Below are positions 23,500-33,431 of a DNA stretch of 64,000 bases, in pieces (position 1 is the first letter of the stretch; each line of letters starts with the position of its first letter). The stretch is taken from positions 1-64,000 of the forward strand of contig CAZMOB010000004.1 in assembly GCA_964567995.1 (NCBI GenBank). Direction: 5' to 3'. This DNA is from JAGOTP01 sp964567995 (lineage in GTDB: Bacteria > Patescibacteriota > Patescibacteriia > 2-12-FULL-60-25). Under the pieces are notes generated by a model. The model had not been told where the DNA came from and ran no database searches. It saw only the letters and a program-made list of their open reading frames with translations. A program made the translations under genes and the position numbers.

Positions 23500-25119
23500 T
23501 CAGGCGTGCAAACGGTTGTTAATGAGCAGGATGGCACCGATTTCTTCGGCTGTTGGTTGATTCGGATCTTGCTCATGGAGTTCACGTGCGATTTCCGCTA
23601 CCGGGCGACCGGACGTAAAACTCTGAGCGACCAATTGAAGGTATTGCTGTTGCAAGGGCGATTGGCGCCAAGCTTGCGTCCCCTCTTGCCAGCGTTCGTA
23701 GGATTCTTGCTTCAAGGTTTCGAACTTCTGCCAGACGCGTTCCGTTGCCTCTTCCGGCGTGCGAGCCATGCGGCGGAATTCAGCCAAGGTCGTGCCAGCC
23801 AATTCGCTCCCCAAACTCATGAGGCGATTTGGCGGACGGATCGAATCGATCACCGGACGCGCGTTCGGATCAGTGGGAACAGCGGGCATCGCGGTCGGCC
23901 AGGAAGTAGACGGCTGTGTCGGCTGAGTCGTTGGTGAAGCGTTTACCGACTGAGCGTTCAGAGCAGCCGCCCACGGATTGGTTTCTTGGACTTTTTGGCG
24001 ATACCAATCGGCATGGGCTTCGCTTTCTTGTTTGCGTCGGATATCGCGTTTCTGATCCTGGGCCCGCTTCATCCCTTCAATTCGCTGCTGTTCAGCGGCC
24101 ATGAGTTCGGCTCGATGAGCTTGATAGGCGGCTTCGATAACGCTGACCATCGCATCCGCTTCCTCTGGATGACGATCCAGTCCACCAATTTTGGAATCAC
24201 GCACCAAGACCTCTTTGACTTGGAGCGCGTTCCGCACATCACGTAGACGCGTTGAGACAATGTTGCGTAGACGTTTTAAGAGATAGTCATCTAATCCCGT
24301 GACCGACAGTTTTTGAACCGTTTCTTCGACGGCCGCTTCGAGCAAGCTATCGTACGTGTCGGTTGAGCCACGCACGACTGGTACGTCTTCACCAGGAGCG
24401 ACGGGCGTTACTGGCAGTTTCTGACCAGGACCAGGCTGATCTAAGAGCTTAGCGCTGGCTTCCCGCTGAAAATTGGCATACCAATTAGCATAATCTTGCT
24501 CCGAGAGAATCTGCACAGCTAACTGCAACTTTTCAAGCTCGACCATGTAGGCTTCCGCTTGTTCTCGTGAAAAACCAACACCACCCTCTGCCTGCGATTG
24601 TTGCAACGCTTGTTTGACCTGTTCGATCGTGCGGACATCTTTTAAGTATGAGACTAAAATTTCGCGCAAACGACGGGCGACTTCTTCGGTCAAGACACTG
24701 AGCTTGGCGTTCGTGGCCACGCGACGAGCGGCTGCACCATACGACATCGGTCGAAGCGAGATTCGAAAGGCAGATTGCAACTGAGAAGCCGGAACTCCCA
24801 ACTCCTGTAAACGCCCTTCCACATCCCAGGCGACGAGGTCAGCTACAGGAAACACCACGTATTGCAGCAAGATACGCTCGACTTCATCAGGATTATGTTC
24901 GCCGGCGACTTTTTTTATTTCTTCGCGAAATTCTTGTTTGTTCATCCCATCGAACACCAACACCCACGCCGGATTGGACACACGATCCCAGGCATCATTA
25001 TCCAGAGCTAGCAACTGTTGTGCCTTATCTTCGTTTTCGCCGGACGCTGGGTCCAGGAAATAATCCTGGACGATTTTTGGGCACCGGTTGAACCCAGCCT
25101 GCCATTCGAATGAATCCAT
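23500..25119 (-). CDS. Secretion-locus protein with an internal duplication
   Basis: A 539-residue soluble protein. The first third has an alpha-helical region. Two related segments, RLREILVSYLKDVRTIEQVK (about residues 150-210) and RLRNIVSTRLRDVRNALQVK (about 285-350), align over some 60 residues, so the protein has arisen by internal duplication. A Pro/Thr-rich linker follows, then a C-terminal helical domain ending in PTAEEIGAILLINNRLH. No family is recognised. It sits between virB6-like and prgI, with a 19-base gap to virB6 and an eight-base gap to prgI, which points to a cytoplasmic accessory of the secretion apparatus. Confidence 0.6.
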   Translation of the reverse strand: MDSFEWQAGFNRCPKIVQDYFLDPASGENEDKAQQLLALDNDAWDRVSNPAWVLVFDGMNKQEFREEIKKVAGEHNPDEVERILLQYVVFPVADLVAWDVEGRLQELGVPASQLQSAFRISLRPMSYGAAARRVATNAKLSVLTEEVARRLREILVSYLKDVRTIEQVKQALQQSQAEGGVGFSREQAEAYMVELEKLQLAVQILSEQDYANWYANFQREASAKLLDQPGPGQKLPVTPVAPGEDVPVVRGSTDTYDSLLEAAVEETVQKLSVTGLDDYLLKRLRNIVSTRLRDVRNALQVKEVLVRDSKIGGLDRHPEEADAMVSVIEAAYQAHRAELMAAEQQRIEGMKRAQDQKRDIRRKQESEAHADWYRQKVQETNPWAAALNAQSVNASPTTQPTQPSTSWPTAMPAVPTDPNARPVIDSIRPPNRLMSLGSELAGTTLAEFRRMARTPEEATERVWQKFETLKQESYERWQEGTQAWRQSPLQQQYLQLVAQSFTSGRPVAEIARELHEQDPNQPTAEEIGAILLINNRLHA

Positions 25120-25138
25120 AGAATCCAGGCGTCAGGAA

Positions 25139-28100
25139 TTAAGTCGTCGGACCTCCACCACCACCTCCAGCGGGTGGAGCAGGTGGAGTTGGCGGCGTTG
25201 GTGGCGCCGGTCTAGGTGGGCGAGGACCACCTCCACCAGGGCTCTTGCGTTCACGGGCTTGAGCGCTCTTCCCAGAGCGAGCGAGCTGCGCAATCGCGTT
25301 ACGGGCATTCTTATAGTTGTTATAGGTTTCGTAGCGATGACGAAGCGCCTCATCGCCAGATAACAGAGCATTTCTGTCGCCGTCTGACTGCCCTTCCAGC
25401 ACTTGCATTTCGGCTAATTCAGCCCGTCCTTCGGGGGTTCTATTTTGCTCACTAAACCACGTTTCAACTTTGGCGGAGTTATTGCGAGCCATCTCACGGA
25501 CCTTGCCCATGATCTGACGCTGGTCTTCATCCATCAATTTATCATTCAATGAGGTAGCTACCCCACCTCGACCCATTGCCCCCATCAACGCAACTTGTTG
25601 ATCTGCATCCAAGTCCTCCACCCCTCTCAGGACCGGCATCACTTCACGGATCGTATTCAGGTAGTCAGCTGTAGCCTTATCCTTGACCGAATCCGGCGCC
25701 TTGGAATCACGCAGCACGTCCGATCGCTTTTTTCCGGTGATCACCGCGCCCGTGCTGTCTGTATAGTCTGGCACAACTGCATCCATGCTAGCCGTCGCAG
25801 ACGCCAATTGCCCTTGAACATAGCTAGAAACATGGTTGAGTACGGCCTCACGTGCTCTCTGCGTCTGTGCATCCTTGGGATCAGCCGACCATGTTCCATC
25901 GGCGCCCACCTTCCCACCGACATTCTCAATTGTTTGACGAATACCGCCGGTCTGAACCGATTGGATCAAACGATCACCTCTTCCATCTGCCACGTCAACC
26001 GTCGGGGCACCCGTTGGCGTGTGCGAACTGATCCATCGGCCAGATGTATCCGCCGCAAGATCCGTACGAACGGATTGAATCGCGTACTGCTGACGATCGC
26101 TCTTTTGAAAGCCGGTATCACCGACATTGACCACGCCTTTCGCATCAGCCGACACCTCAAAGACACGGTCCTTCAAATTCGCATCCTGCTCGATCGACAT
26201 ATTCCGGAAGCGTCCGATCTCGAGACCAGCGGCGACCACCTTGCCGGTCGAATCAATCTCTCCGCTTTCGCGAATGTGCTTGACCATGGCATCAAAATTG
26301 GAACGATCACGCCCTTGCAAACGACGGCTCGTTTCACGAATGGCGTTTTCATCCCCGATCACCACGCGACCATTCACTTCCTTAAAGGCATCGGCCGAAG
26401 CGACGCTTCGCAAGACATCAAAGTTACTCTTGGCATCAGCATCCAGTGAGCTCCAGTTCTGACGGACTTCTTTGAGCTGCTTGCCGCGTTCCGTATCATC
26501 CTGCAACAAATGAAGGTTCTCTTTCCGCAGCTTCTTCATGGCATCGTCGATCTTATCACGCTCCTCATCAGCCGCTTGGGTTGTGCCAACAATCATCGAC
26601 TTCTGTCGCTCGAAGTCGGCCAGACGCTGGGTAATAGCTTGCTGTTTTGCCAAGCGGTCAGACACACGCTTTGCGACGACATCATCTGTCTTTCCTTTCA
26701 CAGCCGCTTTGGCCGCATCCTTCATATCCTTAAAGTCGCCGTCGTAGCCCTTCGCATCACCCGTGATCTTGGCCAACTCCATTTTATCTGCCATCCCAAC
26801 CGCTCGATCATAGCGACGCCAGCCAAACGCCCCTTGGTTGATCTTTCGTTGCGCCTCTTTTTCCGCCTTTGTTGCATATTTATTATCCAACGCTCCAGAC
26901 ATCTCTTTGGCACGTGCTTCCCAGTCCTTACGATTCTTAAACTGCTGTTCACGCAACCATTTGTTCTGACCGGCGAATGGGACTACACGACGCGCCCAAC
27001 CAGCCACCTTTCCACGAGCATCATAGCGACGCTCGAAGGCTCCAAGAGCCGCCCCTCCAACAGCACCCCCCACCGCCCGCCCACCACGTAAGGCCAAGGC
27101 TCCAGCTGCCAAGGCTCCGCCGCCAGCCGCGAACAAAGCGGCCCGCTGAGCGTAGGAACGTGATTTGTTCCCAATGGTCTTCATCCACCCACCAGCGGTA
27201 CTTCCCACAGCACCTGCAGCGGAAATAGCCGCCTCAAGACCCATCAACATCATGGCGACCGCAATCAAATACGAACCTAACCCCTGCGCATTTCCAATTG
27301 CCGTAATGAACATGCTGGTCGCGTTTTGCGTCATGTTGAAGGCATTTCCCAAATCGGTCGCTTGTGTGTTTTGGAACAATCCCAACCGCTCATTCGCTCC
27401 TTGCGCGGACAATGTCGCAAACGTCAGCCACAACCAAAAGGCCATGATGGGTCCACCCGTCAGCAACCCGCTCAACTGACCCCAAAAATCATTGACTTGC
27501 TTGCCTAACACCTTTGACATGGTACTTGGCAACGCATTGGCCAAAAACGGAAGCGGCGAAAAAATCAACAACATCCACAGTCCGACAATGCGTGCCACAA
27601 CGAAGATCACCATCATCAACATGACTCCGATCGCCACCACCAACAGGAAAATCTGCAGAGCCGAGGCGAGTAAGACGTCCAAAATGACTTGACCAGCGCC
27701 ATTCGTCACAACCGATTGAGCTGTGGAGCTCACCATTCCTTCCAACGTCGAGGAGTAATTCGACTCACTGATCAAAGGCAAATGCAGTGCGTTCGTAAAG
27801 TTTCCCGCACCGATCGAAGCGAAGGCATTCACAAAAGTCAGCATCACGACCTGCGATGCGTCGATCAACAAGGAGACGATGGTTTTCGAGAAGTTGACTA
27901 ACACCGCTGCCACCAGAAGCTTCTTCAACACCTCGACAACATGCATCTCATTTCGTCTCCAACCCAAGATCGTGGCGTAGGACGACACAATCAAGACGAT
28001 GATGAAGAACATGTTCGCCAGGTCACGCACAATCTTCCAACCAATAATGACCGGCGGCGCATCGGCAAACCCGTTATAGCTCAAGAAGCCAAGTAGGACA

Positions 28101-28561
28101 TTGACCAACAATAGAATAACTTTACCCAAGAATGAGACGATCAAGCCCATCATGAAGGCGATGAAGCCGAGAAGCTTTGCCGTCAACAAATCGGTGATCG
28201 TACCGGTCCCCGTTGGCTGGTTTCCTCGAATAGCCGCCTGAGTCTGAGCTGAAGCCCCTAATGTGCCCGCGGCACTCGCCGCAGCTCCACGGGCAGCTGC
28301 ACCACGCTCAGCCGCTACACGTGCGTCTATCTGCTCCTGTGTTTCAAAGCTAGTTGCCCGACCCGTCACCGGATCACGTCCAAGCACCTGACTCTCACCA
28401 TTAGAAAAAAAACTCCCAATACTGTTGAACGACGTGAGGTCGTGCCACAAGAGATCTGTATTGCTATATCCCTCTTGGGCTTGAGCAATTGCAACAAACC
28501 CTTTCAGGGAGAGACAAAACAAACACAGGACGAGGAACAGCCGACCAAAAAAAGAACGCAT
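25139..28561 (-). CDS. VirB6/TrbL-like polytopic membrane protein
   Basis: A 1140-residue protein. Residues 1-28 form a signal-like segment (FFGRLFLVLCLFCLSLKG). About residues 110-470 contain at least six membrane helices with a typical VirB6/TrbL core (KVILLLVNVLLGFLSYNGF; LANMFFIIVLIVSSYATILGWRR; LLIFSPLPFLANALP). The remaining two thirds are a long charged, helical cytoplasmic domain with a GARGK-rich segment, ending in a Pro/Gly-rich tail. Such proteins form the inner-membrane channel of type IV secretion. ATG 28561 (MRSFFGRLF) is preferred over an upstream in-frame start at 28621. It heads the operon; a TATCCT box lies about 16 bases upstream. Confidence 0.8.
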   Translation of the reverse strand: MRSFFGRLFLVLCLFCLSLKGFVAIAQAQEGYSNTDLLWHDLTSFNSIGSFFSNGESQVLGRDPVTGRATSFETQEQIDARVAAERGAAARGAAASAAGTLGASAQTQAAIRGNQPTGTGTITDLLTAKLLGFIAFMMGLIVSFLGKVILLLVNVLLGFLSYNGFADAPPVIIGWKIVRDLANMFFIIVLIVSSYATILGWRRNEMHVVEVLKKLLVAAVLVNFSKTIVSLLIDASQVVMLTFVNAFASIGAGNFTNALHLPLISESNYSSTLEGMVSSTAQSVVTNGAGQVILDVLLASALQIFLLVVAIGVMLMMVIFVVARIVGLWMLLIFSPLPFLANALPSTMSKVLGKQVNDFWGQLSGLLTGGPIMAFWLWLTFATLSAQGANERLGLFQNTQATDLGNAFNMTQNATSMFITAIGNAQGLGSYLIAVAMMLMGLEAAISAAGAVGSTAGGWMKTIGNKSRSYAQRAALFAAGGGALAAGALALRGGRAVGGAVGGAALGAFERRYDARGKVAGWARRVVPFAGQNKWLREQQFKNRKDWEARAKEMSGALDNKYATKAEKEAQRKINQGAFGWRRYDRAVGMADKMELAKITGDAKGYDGDFKDMKDAAKAAVKGKTDDVVAKRVSDRLAKQQAITQRLADFERQKSMIVGTTQAADEERDKIDDAMKKLRKENLHLLQDDTERGKQLKEVRQNWSSLDADAKSNFDVLRSVASADAFKEVNGRVVIGDENAIRETSRRLQGRDRSNFDAMVKHIRESGEIDSTGKVVAAGLEIGRFRNMSIEQDANLKDRVFEVSADAKGVVNVGDTGFQKSDRQQYAIQSVRTDLAADTSGRWISSHTPTGAPTVDVADGRGDRLIQSVQTGGIRQTIENVGGKVGADGTWSADPKDAQTQRAREAVLNHVSSYVQGQLASATASMDAVVPDYTDSTGAVITGKKRSDVLRDSKAPDSVKDKATADYLNTIREVMPVLRGVEDLDADQQVALMGAMGRGGVATSLNDKLMDEDQRQIMGKVREMARNNSAKVETWFSEQNRTPEGRAELAEMQVLEGQSDGDRNALLSGDEALRHRYETYNNYKNARNAIAQLARSGKSAQARERKSPGGGGPRPPRPAPPTPPTPPAPPAGGGGGGPTT

Positions 28562-28633
28562 AGGGAAAGATGCACCTAGGATACCATAGACGGAAGACCA
28601 TCGGTAAGCGGGTTCATCCACATTCCATTAGGG

Positions 28634-28661
28634 TTGTTTGGCGGGCAGGGCATGGTAGACT
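28634..28661 (+). promoter_or_regulatory. Promoter of the LCP gene, near-leaderless
   Basis: -35 TTGTTT (28634-28639), 16-base spacer, -10 TAGACT (28656-28661). The ATG at 28669 begins seven bases after the -10 box, so the expected start of transcription coincides with the start codon and the mRNA would be leaderless. Confidence 0.55.
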
Positions 28662-28668
28662 GCATTCC

Positions 28669-30162
28669 ATGCTTTCGTTCCGCAAGTCCGATCCGGTCTC
28701 GACCAATTTCATCGCTCCCACCGAACGATCCGTCTCCCGCCAGACCCTTGTCCTGGCCATCTTCTTTTCGATCGTGGTCGGACTCTTGTCGGCCATGGGC
28801 GCCACCGCTTCTTATCGAGCCAATGCCCGTGGAACCAGCGTCATCCAAGAAATCCAGCGCCTTCCTCTTATCTCCCATGTCGAACGCGCCATGGGTCTGC
28901 CAACCGAACCGGAAGCAGTCAACGGCGAGACAACCGAACGACAGCGCATGAATGTGCTCTTACTTGGGATCGGGGGTGAGGGCCACGAAGGCTCCCAACT
29001 CACAGATACCATCATGTTGGCGTCGATTGATCTCAAAGAAAAACGGGTTGGCTTGCTTTCCATCCCGCGCGATCTTGCGTATCCACTCGGAGGAGGTCGG
29101 TTCGAAAAGATCAACGCCGTCAACGCCTACTTCGAACAAGATCATCCGGGCGAAGGCGCGACCCGCACGGCTGAAGCCTTTTCCGCCCTCCTCGAACAAC
29201 CGATTGATCATGTCGTCAAAATCGACTTTGCCGGTTTCGCCAAATTCATCGACGCGCTGGGCGGAATTAACGTAAACGTCGAACGCGCCTTCACCGACTA
29301 CCAATATCCAACGATGGATAAAAAGTGGATGACGGTCGCCTTCCGCAAAGGCCAACAAACAATGGATGGGAAAACAGCGTTGACGTACGCTCGTTCACGT
29401 CATGGCAACAATGGAGAAGGTAGTGACTTCGCTCGTAGCCGTCGTCAACAGATCGTCATCATGGCCGTCCGCGACAAACTGCTCTCACTCGGCACACTCA
29501 CCGACCATCGCGCCCTCGCCAACCTTTACACCGCCATCACGAACCACATTCAAACGGACTTCACTCCTTGGAATGCGTTAGCCTTGGCCCCTGTCCTGAA
29601 AGATTTTTCAAGCGACCGCGTGAATCTTCAAGTTCTGACCGACGAACCAGGCAAAGAATTGGTCGCCGCCAACGTGAATGGTGCCTTCATGCTGTTCCCG
29701 CGCAATCCTGATTGGTCCGAGATCCGAGCGCTGGCTGCCAACCCCTTCAAAGACGCAACAACGGCTACAAGCACCACCGCCACCTCGACATCTGTCGCGA
29801 AACCCGCTGTCCCCCAAGTCCGTCCACGGATCGAAGTCCGCAATGGAACGACTCGGACCGGGTTCGCCGCTCAAATGGCTGCCAAGCTCGAAAAAGGTGG
29901 CTACGAGGTCAAAGCCTTCGGCAACGCGATTCGACGAGGCTACGAAGAAACCATCATTTTTGATCTGACCCAAGGCAAAAAACCGCAAGAATTAGCCAAT
30001 TTAAAGAAAAACCTCCAAGGAACGGTCTCCCTCAACCAGCCAGAAGCCATCCGACCGACCGACGGCTTGGCCGCCGAAAAGCCCGCCACCCCCGGAGATA
30101 TCGACTTTTTTGTCATTTTAGGCGAAGCTAGCTATCCTCTCCTGAATAGCCCCCTTAAGTAA
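28669..30162 (+). CDS. LytR-CpsA-Psr family cell-wall polymer ligase
   Basis: A 497-residue LCP protein. A cytoplasmic start and one membrane helix (LVLAIFFSIVVGLLSAM, about residues 25-45) precede the LCP catalytic domain (about 90-310) with VLLLGIGG, DTIMLASID, SIPRDLAYPLG, KINAVNAYF and FTDYQYP motifs. A C-terminal LytR_C domain follows (about 400-490) with EVRNGTTRTGFAAQMAAKLE. These enzymes attach undecaprenyl-phosphate-linked glycopolymers to peptidoglycan or surface proteins. ATG 28669 is chosen; the longer reading to 28570 lacks support. It sits four bases upstream of der and is the first gene of a plus-strand run. The tagO/wecA-like gene at 55008 would make its substrate. Confidence 0.9.
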   Translation: MLSFRKSDPVSTNFIAPTERSVSRQTLVLAIFFSIVVGLLSAMGATASYRANARGTSVIQEIQRLPLISHVERAMGLPTEPEAVNGETTERQRMNVLLLGIGGEGHEGSQLTDTIMLASIDLKEKRVGLLSIPRDLAYPLGGGRFEKINAVNAYFEQDHPGEGATRTAEAFSALLEQPIDHVVKIDFAGFAKFIDALGGINVNVERAFTDYQYPTMDKKWMTVAFRKGQQTMDGKTALTYARSRHGNNGEGSDFARSRRQQIVIMAVRDKLLSLGTLTDHRALANLYTAITNHIQTDFTPWNALALAPVLKDFSSDRVNLQVLTDEPGKELVAANVNGAFMLFPRNPDWSEIRALAANPFKDATTATSTTATSTSVAKPAVPQVRPRIEVRNGTTRTGFAAQMAAKLEKGGYEVKAFGNAIRRGYEETIIFDLTQGKKPQELANLKKNLQGTVSLNQPEAIRPTDGLAAEKPATPGDIDFFVILGEASYPLLNSPLK

Positions 30163-30165
30163 CGT

Positions 30166-31701
30166 ATGACCCCTCTCATGGATTTACCTCTCGACGACCT
30201 GACGCTCCCGCCAACGCCACCCGCCGAGAAGACCAAAGAGAAGGCCGTACGCATTCCAAAAGTCGCCCTAGTCGGGCGGACGAACGTCGGCAAATCCAGT
30301 CTCTGGAACCGCTTCACCGAAAGTGGCCACGCGCTCGTAAGCGATGATTTGCATACCACCCGCGATCGCAAGCATGGCTTTGTCATCTGGCAAGGGCGTG
30401 AGTTCATTTGCGTCGATACCGGCGGCATGGACACCGAGCGCAACAATGTCGGCGACCAAATCAAAGAACAGTCGTTGAACGCGATCGAAGATGCCGATCT
30501 CGTTTTGTTCGTCGTCGATGGAAAAAGCGGTCCCCTCCCTCAAGATCGAGAATTAGTGGACTTCGTTCGCCAACACCATAAGAAGGATGTCTGGCTGCTC
30601 GTGAACAAAGTTGACACGATGAAGGATTTTTCTTCTTCGGCTGATCCAGGCTTTTTCGCGCTCCATCTCGACGCCGTTTACCCGGTCAGCGCCAATACCG
30701 GACTCGGGATTGGAGACTTACTCGACTTGGTCACGCGTGAACTCGAAGCGCGCGGCGTTCCCCCTGTTGATGCGCGACGAGACGTCCGTTTGAAGATCGC
30801 GATCGTTGGTCGACCGAACGTCGGCAAATCTTCCTTGGTCAACAGTATCTTGAATGAACAGCGCGTCATCGTGTCCCCCGTCGCTCACACCACACGCGAA
30901 CCGCAAGATACGGAGCTTGAATTCCAAGGTCACAAGATCACGCTGATCGACACCGCTGGGATGCGTCGAAACGCGTCTTTGCGCACAGAAATCGAAGAGG
31001 CAGGCGTACAACGCAACTTGGGCGCCATTGATGCCTGTGACGTCGCCTTCTTAGTATTCGATGCGAGTGAAGATCCAACGTCACAAGATCGTGCCCTGGC
31101 TGGCTATCTGGCCGAACGCGCTAAAGGCGTCATTCTGGTCGCCAACAAATGGGACTTGATCCCCGCTAAAGACACGCACACGTCCGAAAAGTTCGAGGTC
31201 CTCGTCCGCTCGCTCTTCCCGTTCTTGAACTGGGCCCCGATGATCTTCGTGAGTGCGCTCAAGAAACAGCGCATGACCGCCCTCTTGGAACACGCCCTCA
31301 AAATCCAAGAAGAGCGCAAGCGTCACATCGATTACAACGCCATCAACAAACTCCTGAAAGCGTGTATCAAGACGATGAAACCTTTGACGTCCTACGGACC
31401 AAAGTCGCCACGTATTTACGATGTCGCTCAAGTCGACCATGAACCACCGACCTTCCTCATGACGGTGCACGGGGAAAAAGACAGTATCCATAACAACTGG
31501 TTGAAATTCTTTGAAAAGCGTTTACGCCAAAAGTTCCACTTCACTGGGACACCGATCATCACAAAGGTCCGCAACCTCCCTGTCGCCAAATCACAAAAGT
31601 CGCGTAATGTGTTTGGTCCCGGTATGGAAGCGGTGGCTGGCAAGATTCGTGAAAAGAAAGTCTTGGTCAACCAGACCCGTCGTCGTCAGAAATATCAATA
31701 A
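30166..31701 (+). CDS. der: Ribosome assembly GTPase Der (EngA)
   Basis: A 511-residue protein with tandem GTPase domains and a C-terminal KH-like domain. First G1 is GRTNVGKSSLW (about 37-47), with DTGG and NKVD motifs. The second is GRPNVGKSSL (about 210), with DTAG and NKWD. Between them lies an acidic linker. The N-terminus extends some 30 residues beyond the usual start. Der acts in late 50S assembly. It follows the LCP gene by three bases and precedes pth by three bases, so all three are co-transcribed. Confidence 0.97.
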   Translation: MTPLMDLPLDDLTLPPTPPAEKTKEKAVRIPKVALVGRTNVGKSSLWNRFTESGHALVSDDLHTTRDRKHGFVIWQGREFICVDTGGMDTERNNVGDQIKEQSLNAIEDADLVLFVVDGKSGPLPQDRELVDFVRQHHKKDVWLLVNKVDTMKDFSSSADPGFFALHLDAVYPVSANTGLGIGDLLDLVTRELEARGVPPVDARRDVRLKIAIVGRPNVGKSSLVNSILNEQRVIVSPVAHTTREPQDTELEFQGHKITLIDTAGMRRNASLRTEIEEAGVQRNLGAIDACDVAFLVFDASEDPTSQDRALAGYLAERAKGVILVANKWDLIPAKDTHTSEKFEVLVRSLFPFLNWAPMIFVSALKKQRMTALLEHALKIQEERKRHIDYNAINKLLKACIKTMKPLTSYGPKSPRIYDVAQVDHEPPTFLMTVHGEKDSIHNNWLKFFEKRLRQKFHFTGTPIITKVRNLPVAKSQKSRNVFGPGMEAVAGKIREKKVLVNQTRRRQKYQ

Positions 31702-31704
31702 GCC

Positions 31705-32340
31705 ATGCCGAAGTACTTGATCGTAGGCTTGGGAAATCCCGGCCAGGAATACGCTGAGACACGCCACAATCTAGGCTGGCTTGCGGTTGAAGCACTCGCC
31801 AAACAGACACAAACGAGCTTCCGAGAGGAACGAAGCCTCCATACACTCCTCGCCGACATCCGCATCGAACATGAACAGGTTTTACTGTCTTTGCCTACAA
31901 CCTACATGAATGAATCGGGGCGAGCGGTCCAAGCAGTCGCGCAGTACTTCAAGATCCCCTTGAACCAAATTTTATTGGTGCAAGATGAGTTGGATTTTCC
32001 GTTTGGAACGTTTGCGTTTCGTGATGGCGGAAACGCGGGTGGTCATAATGGGATTCTGTCTATCTACGAACAGACGGGTACGATGCAATTCGCTCGCCTC
32101 CGTTTGGGCATCGGACGACCAGTCGCTCCACGCAGCTCGAAAGACTATGTGTTGGAACGATTCAGCACAGAAGAACGAGCCGCCTTGGACGAACTTTTAA
32201 AACGAACGACCAGCGCCATCGAATGCTGGGCTCAGAAAGGCTTGACACCAGCGATGAATCTATGGAACGGGGTTAAGTATGACTCCGCCACCAACGACAA
32301 AAAACCAACGTCTCCTCTGGGGAGCGATCGCGAGCTGTAA
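31705..32340 (+). CDS. pth: Peptidyl-tRNA hydrolase
   Basis: A 211-residue monofunctional Pth. It has the N-terminal GLGNPGQEYAETRHNLGW (catalytic histidine in RHNLG), the YMNESGRAV motif and DELDFPFGTFAFRDGGNAGGHNGILSI with the second histidine. It releases tRNA from stalled peptidyl-tRNA. The last twenty or so residues overlap dprA by 62 bases, a longer overlap than usual. Placement between der and dprA fits a translation/DNA-uptake run. Confidence 0.97.
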   Translation: MPKYLIVGLGNPGQEYAETRHNLGWLAVEALAKQTQTSFREERSLHTLLADIRIEHEQVLLSLPTTYMNESGRAVQAVAQYFKIPLNQILLVQDELDFPFGTFAFRDGGNAGGHNGILSIYEQTGTMQFARLRLGIGRPVAPRSSKDYVLERFSTEERAALDELLKRTTSAIECWAQKGLTPAMNLWNGVKYDSATNDKKPTSPLGSDREL

Positions 32341-33382
32341 AGGGATTGGCAGTGGAGCGATTCGTACTTTTTTAAAGCATAAGCTGGGACCAGAAGACGT
32401 CCGACAGGCTTCCCAAGCCCTTCTCACAGAATTGAAGATTGGCAAAGCGACACGAAGTCATTTTCGTGACTGGCAAGCTACATTTGATATTGAAGCGTTT
32501 GAGAAAGAGTTAGAACACGATCAGATTCGTATCGTGCTTCGTTCAGATCCGGAGTATCCCCTACCGCTCAATCGAATCTACGATCCGCCGGAAGTGTTGT
32601 TTGTACGCGGCTCTCTGCCTCCTGCGAGGCCCAGTATTGCGGTGATTGGTACACGTGGACCAACAGAGTATGGACAACAACTTCTTCCTCGTCTCCTCAC
32701 TCCGGTTTTGGAGCAAGGTGTTCCGATCATCTCGGGACTCGCGCTAGGGACGGATGGAGCTGCACACGCAACCGCGCTCGCACACAAAGTCTATACCTGC
32801 GCCGTTCTCGGTTCAGGCGTGGATGAAGCCAACGTCTACCCAAGTCACAACAAAGCCTTGGCCCGACAGATCTTGGAACAAGGCGGCGGAATCCTCTCCG
32901 AGTGCCCGCCTGGCACGCGTCCCCGACCGGAATCATTCCCGATTCGGAATCGGATCATCGCCGGGATGGTGCAAGCGGTCGTCGTGATCGAAGCGACCAT
33001 GGACAGCGGGACTCTGATCACCGCACGACTCGCCTTGGATGCAGGACGGGAAGTCTTGGCCGTACCAGGATCCATCTGGGCCACCAAATCGGCCGGGACC
33101 CACCATTTGATTCGCTCCGGTGCGCGTCTCTGCGCCGATGCCAGCGACATCTTCGATGCGCTCAATCTGGATCGAGTGGAAGCCTGCGCTCAAGCCCAGG
33201 CTCAACTCCCCCTCACCCCGGACGAACGGACCCTGTACGAGCACCTGACCGCCCCACAGACAGCCGACGAACTTTCACGTCGAAGCGACTGGTCGATCGG
33301 CCGTGTGAACCAAGCCCTCAGCCTCCTCGAACTCAAACAGCTCGTGCTCCGACTGGCCAACCAGGAATGGGGCCGAAATTAG
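32279..33382 (+). CDS. dprA: DNA processing protein DprA
   Basis: A 367-residue protein. The Rossmann-like core contains IAVIGTRGPTEYGQQLLPRL, IISGLALGTDGAAHATAL, AVLGSGVDEANVYPSHN and GGGILSECPPGTRPRPESFPIRNRIIAG, all conserved DprA/Smf motifs. The N-terminal helical domain and a short winged-helix-like C-terminus (about 300-367) complete it. DprA loads RecA on incoming single-stranded DNA during transformation. It starts inside the end of pth. With ComF and VirB-like genes it argues for DNA uptake. Confidence 0.95.
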   Translation: MTPPPTTKNQRLLWGAIASCKGIGSGAIRTFLKHKLGPEDVRQASQALLTELKIGKATRSHFRDWQATFDIEAFEKELEHDQIRIVLRSDPEYPLPLNRIYDPPEVLFVRGSLPPARPSIAVIGTRGPTEYGQQLLPRLLTPVLEQGVPIISGLALGTDGAAHATALAHKVYTCAVLGSGVDEANVYPSHNKALARQILEQGGGILSECPPGTRPRPESFPIRNRIIAGMVQAVVVIEATMDSGTLITARLALDAGREVLAVPGSIWATKSAGTHHLIRSGARLCADASDIFDALNLDRVEACAQAQAQLPLTPDERTLYEHLTAPQTADELSRRSDWSIGRVNQALSLLELKQLVLRLANQEWGRN

Positions 33383-33390
33383 AACCCTAT

Positions 33391-33419
33391 TTGTCACACA
33401 CCCCGCTCATCAGTACACT
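33391..33419 (+). promoter_or_regulatory. Promoter of topA, short leader
   Basis: -35 TTGTCA (33391-33396), 17-base spacer, -10 TACACT (33414-33419). Expected transcription start is about six bases before the ATG at 33432, so the leader has no room for a Shine-Dalgarno sequence. Confidence 0.55.
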
Positions 33420-33431
33420 AGCCTCCAGCCT

